From Pseudomonadota bacterium (GTDB lineage: Bacteria; Pseudomonadota; Alphaproteobacteria; Kiloniellales; J153), in the NCBI GenBank assembly GCA_022572105.1, contig JACZWN010000210.1, positions 1 to 5,474 on the forward strand: 5,474 nt of DNA, in the 5' to 3' direction. The notes under the pieces were generated by a model, which was given only the letters and a program-made list of their open reading frames with translations, did no database searches and had not been told where the DNA came from. Shown piece by piece: positions 1-5,119 of the stretch (position 1 is its first letter; each line of letters starts with the position of its first letter). A program made the translations under genes and the position numbers.

Positions 1-200
1 TTGCATGATTCCGGGGAATTCCTTTTCCCCGAGGCTCCTTTTTACGCGCCGCTGGCCGCTGTCCCAGCGACCGAACCCCCCCATTGGGTTCCAAGGGCTC
101 CCGCCCTTGGCGGGGGAGAAATGCGAGACACGCAGCATTTCGGGGGGCAGCGTCCCCCGGCCCGCCGGAGGCGAAATCCCATGGGTCACCGGCCTTTTAA
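1..200. repeat. Gene-free segment with a cluster of small hairpins
   Basis: No credible gene is visible here; the open frames that cross it resemble no protein. It holds four perfect or near-perfect inverted repeats: CGGGGAA/TTCCCCG (12-18 and 25-31), CCAAGGGC/GCCCTTGG (91-98 and 103-110), GAAATGC/GCATTTC (118-124 and 135-141) and CGGGGG/cccccg (141-146 and 154-159, extendable by a wobble and a GC pair). The second and fourth look like GC-rich intergenic repeats that recur in many alphaproteobacterial genomes, from memory of style only. The segment lies directly downstream of the minus-strand frame ending at 201, so some of the hairpins may stop its transcription, although none has a clear following T-run on that strand. 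Confidence 0.5.
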
Positions 201-884
201 TCAATGCTTTTTGAGCAGCTCGTACCCTTCCTTGCCGTCCTTGACGGTGTAGCCTGCGGCGGCGATCCGGTCGCGCAACTGGTCCGACTCGGCGAAATTT
301 TTTGCCAGCCGAGCCGCCCAGCGCTGCCGGGCCAGCCGGCGGATTTCCTCCGGCACGTCGGTCCCGATTTTTGCGGCCACCACGCCCTCCCCTTCCCCGA
401 GGACCTCCTCGACCATTTCTCCCGCTTCCAGCCCGGAAAAATCGAACAGGTTCAGGGAAAGCAATTCATCCGCATCCGCGGCCCGTGCCAGCTTTTCTTC
501 ATCGGGAAGTTCGGAATCCCGCAGCGCCGTCCACAGGGAGGCCAGGGCCTTCGGCGTGTTCAGGTCGTCGCAGAGGTGCGCCAAGCCCGAACGGCACCAA
601 TCGCAGGTGCCGTCGCCGCCGCTGAACGGGACGATGACGCGGGTCCCGGGGCGCAGCTTCTCGACCTCCGCGCCGACCGCCTCGACGACGCCGCAGAGCT
701 CGTGACCGAGCACGTGCGGCAGCGCGAAGGTCTTGGGCCAGTCGCCGATCCAGGCGTGCCAATCGCTGCGGCAGACGCCGTTGGCCTCGACCCGGACCAC
801 CGCGCCGTGGGCGGCCGGGGTTGGATCAGGGACCTCGCGCACCACCAGGGGCGCGCGGAACGCTTCGAGCACCGCAGCCTTCAT
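201..884 (-). CDS. Chimeric frame: zinc alcohol dehydrogenase N-terminus fused to cysteinyl-tRNA synthetase C-terminus
   Basis: This 227-residue frame joins parts of two unrelated enzymes. Residues 1 to about 106 are the GroES-like start of a medium-chain zinc alcohol dehydrogenase: GVCRSDWH carries the catalytic-zinc Cys38, GHE gives His61-Glu62, and GTCDWC with Cys105 (94, 97, 105) forms most of the structural-zinc lobe, the usual first Cys being Asp91. Residues from about 107 (DLNTPKAL) to 227 match the C-terminal helical domain of CysRS, with RDRIAAAGYTVKD near the end. The NAD-binding fold and third catalytic-zinc ligand of the dehydrogenase are missing, as are the HIGH and KMSKS regions of CysRS, so neither activity is expected. 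The ATG at 884 is chosen because GGAGG (893-897) lies 8 bases upstream; the ATG at 890 is too close and 938 has no support. It lies 76 bases after the enolase-family gene. It is either a natural fusion or deletion, or an assembly chimera. Confidence 0.85.
   Translation of the reverse strand: MKAAVLEAFRAPLVVREVPDPTPAAHGAVVRVEANGVCRSDWHAWIGDWPKTFALPHVLGHELCGVVEAVGAEVEKLRPGTRVIVPFSGGDGTCDWCRSGLAHLCDDLNTPKALASLWTALRDSELPDEEKLARAADADELLSLNLFDFSGLEAGEMVEEVLGEGEGVVAAKIGTDVPEEIRRLARQRWAARLAKNFAESDQLRDRIAAAGYTVKDGKEGYELLKKH
561..575 (-). other. Junction between dehydrogenase-derived and CysRS-derived sequence
   Basis: The switch falls around Leu104-Cys105-Asp106-Asp107-Leu108. HLCD fits the end of the structural-zinc lobe of zinc alcohol dehydrogenases, while CDDLNTP fits CysRS, so the bases coding for LCDD could belong to either parent. 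That shared stretch is the kind of microhomology at which recombination, or false joining by an assembler, occurs. Codon choice also changes here: the CysRS side uses many GAA, TCC and GGG codons, and the dehydrogenase side GAG and GGC. Confidence 0.7.
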
Positions 885-892
885 AGCCATTT

Positions 893-897
893 CCTCC
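893..897 (-). promoter_or_regulatory. Ribosome binding site deciding the chimera's start
   Basis: On the minus strand GGAGG is followed by 8 bases and then ATG at 884, the ideal spacing. The in-frame ATG at 890 would leave only 2 bases. This favours a protein starting MKAAVLEAF, the usual beginning for this dehydrogenase family. Confidence 0.7.
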
Positions 898-960
898 GTT
901 CGGGCAACGGTTTCGCGTTCATCGCCCGTGGCGCCCACGTGTCCCAGGATACACGGATCA

Positions 961-2145
961 TTAAACCGGCCGGTCCAGCATCTCCAGGTGCAGCGCCTCG
1001 CCGGTATAGGGATGCCGGGCCGCGACCTCCTCGTCGAGCTCGACGCCCAGGCCCGGCGCGCTCGGCGGGATGATGTATCCCGCCTCCCAGCGGATCGGCG
1101 TCTTCAGGATCTCGGCGTGGAAGCCGCCCCAGGTCCTGATGCCCTCCTGGATCAGGAAGTTGGGCGAGCAGGTGCCGATCTGGATGTCGGCGGCGCCTGC
1201 GATGGGGCCGCAATAGAGGTGCGGCGCGATCTGGGCGTAGTGCGCCTCGGCCATGCCGGCGATCTTCTTGGCCTCCAGGATGCCGCCGACCCGGCCCAGC
1301 GCCGGTTGCAGGATCGACGCCGCCTGGCCGCCGAGCAATGCGGCGAACTCGTACTTGGTCGCGAGGCGCTCGCCGGTCGCGATCGGGATCGAGGTGGCGC
1401 GCGCGACCCGGGCCATTTCCTCGACGTTTCCGGGCGGCACCGGCTCCTCGAACCACAGCGGGTCGAACTTCTCCAGGCGCTTGGCGAGACGGATGGCGCT
1501 GGAGGTGGTCATCTGGCCGTGGGTGCCGAGCAGCAGGTCGCAGGCGCCGCCGACCGCCTCGCGCAGCTTAGCGGTGAAGCGCTCCGCGTGCTCGAGGGCC
1601 TCCAGCGACAGCTGCCGGGGGTCGAAGGCGGTGTAGGGCCCGACCGGATCGAACTTGACCGCGGTGAAGCCCTGGGCGACGCAGTCCGCGGCCTTTTGCG
1701 CGGCCGCGTCCGGGTCGGTGTAGACGCGGGTGTCGTCGGCGCTATCGGGATAGAGGTAGGTGTAGGAGCGCAGCCGCTCGTGCACCTGGCCGCCGAGGAG
1801 CTCGTAGACCGGTTTGTTCAGCTCCTTGCCGATGATGTCCCAGCACGCCATCTCGATGGCGCTGAGCACGCCCATGAGCGAGGTGTCCGGGCGCTGGGTA
1901 TAGCCGCTGGAATAGACGATGCGCCACAGCCGCTCGATCTTGAAGGGGTCGGTGCCGATGACCTGGCGCGCGCAGACGTCCTCGATCATTTGGGCGACCA
2001 CGCGCGGATGGAACGGGACCGAGTAGGCCTCGCCGAAACCCGCGATCCCGCTATCGGTGGTCAGCTTCAGGAAGACCCAGTAAAGCCCGCCCTCGTGGGG
2101 CGGCGGAGTGCCGACCACGTAGGTCTCGACGTCGGTAATTTTCAT
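961..2145 (-). CDS. Mandelate racemase/muconate lactonizing enzyme family protein (enolase superfamily)
   Basis: This 394-residue protein has the length and order of the enolase superfamily: an N-terminal capping domain (about 1-115) and a TIM barrel. These enzymes remove the proton next to a carboxylate, usually to dehydrate or epimerise sugar acids. Visible landmarks are VKFDP (Lys164, Asp166), GTHGQ (207-211), the metal ligand Glu233 in FEEP, Glu259 in GER, QPALGRVGG (280-288) and His309 in APHLYCGP. His209 aligns with the His of the DFHGR motif in D-galactonate dehydratase. Two usual acids are absent: the third-strand metal ligand is Gly207, and the Asp that normally pairs with the late His is Ala282. 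Substrate is therefore open; a sugar-acid dehydratase is the default guess. Its ATG overlaps the ligase stop as ATGA, implying translational coupling, with GGAGG (2156-2160) 10 bases upstream. Confidence 0.9.
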   Translation of the reverse strand: MKITDVETYVVGTPPPHEGGLYWVFLKLTTDSGIAGFGEAYSVPFHPRVVAQMIEDVCARQVIGTDPFKIERLWRIVYSSGYTQRPDTSLMGVLSAIEMACWDIIGKELNKPVYELLGGQVHERLRSYTYLYPDSADDTRVYTDPDAAAQKAADCVAQGFTAVKFDPVGPYTAFDPRQLSLEALEHAERFTAKLREAVGGACDLLLGTHGQMTTSSAIRLAKRLEKFDPLWFEEPVPPGNVEEMARVARATSIPIATGERLATKYEFAALLGGQAASILQPALGRVGGILEAKKIAGMAEAHYAQIAPHLYCGPIAGAADIQIGTCSPNFLIQEGIRTWGGFHAEILKTPIRWEAGYIIPPSAPGLGVELDEEVAARHPYTGEALHLEMLDRPV

Positions 2146-3791
2146 GAGCGGCGATCCTCCCGCGCCCTCAAATCCTTGCGCATGATCTTGCCGGTCGCGG
2201 TCAAGGGGAGGGAGTCCACGAATTCGACCTCGCGCGGGTATTCGTGGGCGGCAAGCTGGGTCTTGACGAAGTCCTGGATCTCGGCGGCCAGGGCCGCGCT
2301 GGCCGCGGCGCCCCCGTCGAGCACCAGGAAGGCCTTGATGCGCTCGCCGCGCAGGGCATCGGGCACGCCGACGACCGCGGCCATGGCGACGGCGGGGTGC
2401 TTGAGCAGGCAGTCCTCGACCTCGCCCGGGCCGATGCGGTAGCCGCCGCTGGTGATCACGTCGTCCTCGCGCCCGACGAAGTGGAAGTAGCCGTCCGCGT
2501 CGCGGATTCCGGTATCGCCGGTCAACATCCAATCGCCGGCGAACTTCGCCGCGGTCGCCGCCGGGTCGTTCCAGTATTCCAGGAACATGACCGGGTCCGG
2601 GCGCGCGATCGCGATGTTGCCGGTCTCGCCGTCGGGCAGCGGGTTGGCGTCCGAATCCACGATGGCGACCTCGTGGCCGGGCGCGGCGCGGCCCATGGAG
2701 CCGGGCTTGACCGGCATCAGGCCGGCGCAGTTGGCGACCACCAGGTTGCACTCGGTCTGGCCGTAGAACTCGTTGACCGTCAGCCCGAAGGTCGCGCGCC
2801 CCCAGTCCAAGAGCTCGGCGCCGAGGGTTTCGCCGCCGCTGCCGATGGAGCGCAGCGCGTAGTTCCAGCGTTCGCGCGGCCGGGCCACCCGGCGCATGAT
2901 CTTGAGCGCGGTCGGCGGCATGAAGACGTTGCGCACGCCGAAATCGGCCATCAGGCGGAACGCCTCCTCGGGATCGAACTTGGCCATGCGGTGGGCGAGC
3001 ACCGGCACGCCGTGGTGCCAGGACGGCAGCAGCACGTCGATCAGGCCGCCGATCCAGGCCCAGTCGGCCGGGGTCCAGAACAAATCGCCGGCCTTGGGGA
3101 ACAGCTCCTGGGGCAGCTCGACGCCGGGCAGGTGGCCGAGCAGGGTGCGGTGCGCGTGCAGCGCGCCCTTGGGCGGCCCGGTGGTGCCCGAGGTGTAGAT
3201 GATCAGCGCCGGGTCGTCGGCGGCCGTGTCCACGGGGGTAAAGGCGTCGGAGGCTTTCTCGACCTCCTCGTGGAAACCGAACGCGCCGTCGCCTGGGCCC
3301 TCGCCGGGGCCGTCTACGGACAGCACGAGGTCGAGCGCGGGCAGCCGCGCGCGGATTCCGGCGATCTTGGCGAGCCCCTCGGCGTTGGTGATCAGCGCCT
3401 TGGCGCCGCTGTCGGACAGGCGGAACGCCAGGGCGTCGGCGCCGAAGAGGGTGAACAGCGGCACCGCGATGGCGCCCAGCTTGTAGGTCGCGATGTGGGC
3501 GAGCGCGGTCTCGGGCGCCTGGGGCAACAGGATCCCGACCCGCGCGCCGCGCGCCACGCCGTGGCCGGCCAGCGCGTTGGCGAGCTGGTTGGAGAGCCGC
3601 TTGAGATCGCGGAAGCTGTAGCGCGCGACCTCCGGCCCCGCCTCCCCGGGCCGGCGCTTGTAGATCAGCGCGAGGCGGTCCTTGTCGCCGGCCCACTTGT
3701 CGCAGACGTCGACCCCGATGTTGTAGCGCGCCGGCACGTTCCAGCGGAACCTGGCGCATAACTCCTGGTAGCTCTTGGCCGCTGGCAGCAT
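2142..3791 (-). CDS. AMP-binding acyl-CoA synthetase (ANL superfamily, medium-chain/aryl acid type)
   Basis: This complete 549-residue ligase would activate a carboxylic acid with ATP through an acyl-adenylate and transfer it to CoA in the cytoplasm. It shows the full ANL motif series: the phosphate-binding loop YTSGTTGPPKG (199-209), EFYGQTE (341-347), TGD (424-426), the hinge GREDD with SGGYRIGPGEVE (440-459), and the catalytic Lys535 in TATGKIMRKDL. WTPADWAWIGG (239-249) is typical of acetyl-/medium-chain acyl-CoA synthetase relatives; the acid cannot be named. The start at 3791 gives MLPAAKSYQEL, followed by an FRWNVPARYNIG segment normal for close relatives, but no good Shine-Dalgarno precedes it. 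An in-frame ATG at 3905 would add 38 non-conserved residues and is less likely. It is the first gene of the minus-strand operon. Confidence 0.93.
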   Translation of the reverse strand: MLPAAKSYQELCARFRWNVPARYNIGVDVCDKWAGDKDRLALIYKRRPGEAGPEVARYSFRDLKRLSNQLANALAGHGVARGARVGILLPQAPETALAHIATYKLGAIAVPLFTLFGADALAFRLSDSGAKALITNAEGLAKIAGIRARLPALDLVLSVDGPGEGPGDGAFGFHEEVEKASDAFTPVDTAADDPALIIYTSGTTGPPKGALHAHRTLLGHLPGVELPQELFPKAGDLFWTPADWAWIGGLIDVLLPSWHHGVPVLAHRMAKFDPEEAFRLMADFGVRNVFMPPTALKIMRRVARPRERWNYALRSIGSGGETLGAELLDWGRATFGLTVNEFYGQTECNLVVANCAGLMPVKPGSMGRAAPGHEVAIVDSDANPLPDGETGNIAIARPDPVMFLEYWNDPAATAAKFAGDWMLTGDTGIRDADGYFHFVGREDDVITSGGYRIGPGEVEDCLLKHPAVAMAAVVGVPDALRGERIKAFLVLDGGAAASAALAAEIQDFVKTQLAAHEYPREVEFVDSLPLTATGKIMRKDLRAREDRRS

Positions 3792-3815
3792 GGCGCCCGC
3801 CGTCTCGCCCGCCGT

Positions 3816-3835
3816 TTCGATCGAAGCCGCGCGGC
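3816..3835. promoter_or_regulatory. Two abutting perfect palindromes, candidate operator
   Basis: TTCGATCGAA (3816-3825) and GCCGCGCGGC (3826-3835) are each perfect 10-base palindromes and lie side by side, 25 bases upstream of the ligase start. A dimeric repressor site here could control the minus-strand operon or both operons. No regulator gene is in the window. Short palindromes of G and C arise easily in such DNA; the first, with its TTCGA arms, is the better candidate. Confidence 0.3.
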
Positions 3836-3889
3836 GAGCATAGCCAAAGCCACCGCCAAGCGGTACAGCTATCGGCGCAACCACCTCTT

Positions 3890-3895
3890 GGGAGG
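3890..3895 (+). promoter_or_regulatory. Ribosome binding site of the SDR gene
   Basis: GGGAGG lies 8 bases before the ATG at 3904. It is the strongest Shine-Dalgarno match among the plus-strand genes and fixes the SDR start. Confidence 0.75.
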
Positions 3896-3903
3896 CGCGG
3901 GCC

Positions 3904-4746
3904 ATGTTCCAGGCCGATCTGCTGAAGGACGAGCGGGTGCTGATCACCGGCGGCGGCACCGGGCTGGGCAAGTCCATGGGCCGGCGGATGCTGGAACTGG
4001 GCGCCGAGCTGGTGATCTGCGGCCGGCGCGAGGCGGTGCTCGACGAGACCGCGGCCGAGTTCGACGCGGACTTCCCGGGGCGCACCGCCTGGCACCGCTG
4101 CGACATCCGCGACCCGGACGCCATCGAGGCCATGCTGGAGGCGGTCTGGGCGGACCGGCCGCTGGATACCCTCATCAACAACGCCGCCGGCAACTTCCTG
4201 GCCCGCACCGAGACCCTGTCGCCGCGCGCGCTCGACGCGGTGCTCGGCATCGTCCTCCACGGCAGCGCCTACATGACGCTGGCCTGCGGCAAGCGCTGGA
4301 TCGCCGCGGGCCGCGCCGCCACGGTGCTCTCGATCGTCGCCACCTACGCCTGGAGCGGCTCGGCCTACGTGGTGCCCTCGGCCATGGCCAAGGCCGGCGT
4401 GCTCGCCATGACCCGGAGCCTGGCGGTCGAATGGGGGCCCAAGGGCATCCGCCTGAACGCCATCGCGCCCGGGCCGTTCCCGACCAAGGGCGCCTGGGAC
4501 CGCCTGGTGCCGAATAAGGAGATCGAGGCCGCCTGGCTCGGGCGCATCCCCTTGGGCCGGGTCGGCGAGCACCGGGAGCTGGCCGACCTCGCGGTCTATT
4601 TGATCTCCGAGGGCGCCGGCTACGTCAACGGCGAGGTGGTGACCATCGACGGCGGCGAATGGCTCAAGGGCGCCGGCACGTTCAGCCTCATGGAGGCGCT
4701 CAGCGACGCGGAGTGGCAGGCGATGCGGGGCCGCAAAGGGGGATGA
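3904..4746 (+). CDS. SDR oxidoreductase resembling 2,4-dienoyl-CoA reductase
   Basis: This complete 280-residue short-chain dehydrogenase/reductase has the cofactor loop TGGGTGLG (15-22), the basic pair Arg41-Arg42 after strand two that favours NADPH, and NNAAGNF (92-98). The classical YxxxK is missing: the Tyr position is Ser159, in SAMAK ending at Lys163. Tyr148 lies 11 residues before that Ser, the spacing remembered for mitochondrial 2,4-dienoyl-CoA reductase (Tyr199, Ser210, Lys214). The matching runs VVPSAMAKAGV, APGPFPTKGAWDRL and GRIPLGRVG support that subfamily. The expected reaction is NADPH-dependent reduction of a 2,4-dienoyl-CoA to an enoyl-CoA, an auxiliary step in beta-oxidation of unsaturated acids; the real substrate may be another unsaturated CoA ester made by the divergent ligase. 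Its stop region touches the next frame (ATGA at 4743-4746), so the two are one operon. Confidence 0.9.
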   Translation: MFQADLLKDERVLITGGGTGLGKSMGRRMLELGAELVICGRREAVLDETAAEFDADFPGRTAWHRCDIRDPDAIEAMLEAVWADRPLDTLINNAAGNFLARTETLSPRALDAVLGIVLHGSAYMTLACGKRWIAAGRAATVLSIVATYAWSGSAYVVPSAMAKAGVLAMTRSLAVEWGPKGIRLNAIAPGPFPTKGAWDRLVPNKEIEAAWLGRIPLGRVGEHRELADLAVYLISEGAGYVNGEVVTIDGGEWLKGAGTFSLMEALSDAEWQAMRGRKGG

Positions 4747-4751
4747 ACGCC

Positions 4752-5018
4752 ATGACCCGGACCCGCCCCGAGGACCTGATCGATCTGGCGCGCTATCCGC
4801 TTCACCGGCCCGCGGGCGCGGCCTACCGCGAGCTGGTGCGCGCGCTCGACCTGGAGGCCGGTGCCCTGGTCGTGTTCCGCGGCCGCACCGCCCTGCACCG
4901 GATGGCCCCGGTCGAGGGCGGGGCACCACGCCTGCTCGCCGTGCTCAGCTACGACCCCGAGCCCGGCAAGATGCTGACCGAGCACACCCGGAAAATCTTC
5001 TACGGCCGGGTCGCCTGA
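4752..5018 (+). CDS. Internally deleted HalD/BesD-like Fe(II)/2-oxoglutarate halogenase or oxygenase remnant
   Basis: This 88-residue frame looks like the two ends of one larger protein joined in frame. Residues 1-31 (LIDLARYPLHRP, YRELVR) resemble the N-terminus of HalD/BesD-type proteins. Residues from about 33 (DLEAGALVVFRGRTALHR through LSYDPEPG to FYGR) resemble their C-terminus, including the distal iron-binding His49 and the Arg50 beside it. Family members are roughly 240-280 residues, so well over half is gone, including the proximal HxD or HxG iron site; no catalysis is expected. Family assignment is by remembered motif style. The start at 4752 has GGGGGA 8 bases upstream; the ATG at 4743, overlapping the SDR stop, would add three residues and is possible. 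Alternatives are a small protein of unknown role or an assembly collapse. Confidence 0.65.
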   Translation: MTRTRPEDLIDLARYPLHRPAGAAYRELVRALDLEAGALVVFRGRTALHRMAPVEGGAPRLLAVLSYDPEPGKMLTEHTRKIFYGRVA

Positions 5019-5060
5019 GCCGGGGGGCGCGAAATCACCCCGATTGCGCCGGTTCCCGGC
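5019..5060 (+). terminator. Extended imperfect stem-loop after the SDR operon
   Basis: Immediately after the stop codon at 5018, GCCGGG (5019-5024) can pair with CCCGGC (5055-5060), GGCGC (5026-5030) with GCGCC (5046-5050), and AATC (5033-5036) with GATT (5042-5045). This gives a long interrupted hairpin. No T-run follows, so it is a weak intrinsic terminator at best, or a transcript-end stabiliser. Confidence 0.3.
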
Positions 5061-5073
5061 CAGGGGGTAGATT
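5044..5073 (+). promoter_or_regulatory. Possible promoter for the molybdopterin oxidoreductase
   Basis: TTGCGC (5044-5049) and TAGATT (5068-5073) are separated by 18 bases and lie in the only AT-richer patch of the 101-base gap before the oxidoreductase. The match to the sigma-70 consensus is partial, and the -35 half overlaps the preceding hairpin. Confidence 0.22.
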
Positions 5074-5119
5074 AGGGCGGTCACGAGCCCCCGTTCGCAG
5101 CCAGGGAAACCGCCGGTCC

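Larger units (their letters stand above)
3792..3903. promoter_or_regulatory. Divergent promoter region between the two operons
   Basis: These 112 bases separate the oppositely facing ligase and SDR genes, so both promoters should lie here. No sigma-70 hexamer pair stands out; TATGCT on the minus strand (3838-3843) is a weak -10 candidate. The region holds two abutting palindromes (3816-3835), and a 10-base direct repeat CGCCCGCCGT at 3794-3803 and 3806-3815, period 12, just before the ligase start. A shared control region suggests that the two operons are regulated together. Confidence 0.5.

Noticed and set aside
927..939. CGTGG/CCACG hairpin between the enolase gene and the chimera
   Set aside because: A five-base stem with a three-base loop and no T-run is too weak to call a terminator.
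204..1073. Plus-strand frame over the chimera
   Set aside because: It is antisense to the dehydrogenase/CysRS frame, whose motifs on the minus strand are clear.
733..3761. Long plus-strand frames (733-2442 and 2244-3761) opposite the ligase and enolase genes
   Set aside because: They are antisense shadows of well-supported genes, with low-complexity composition and no recognisable motif.
3792..3905. Ligase start at the ATG at 3905, which would share CATG with the SDR start
   Set aside because: The added 38 residues do not resemble the family, and the start at 3791 gives the usual N-terminus.
2146..4929. Upstream extension of the enolase frame into a single 1322-residue minus-strand frame
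   Set aside because: The frame stays open only because the DNA is GC-rich. Upstream of 2145 it overlaps the ligase in another frame and the SDR in antisense, and the extension is Arg/Pro/Ala-rich without family resemblance.
4620..5084. Minus-strand frame over the SDR end and the halogenase-like remnant
   Set aside because: No family resemblance; it is a shadow of plus-strand genes with good motifs and ATGA coupling.
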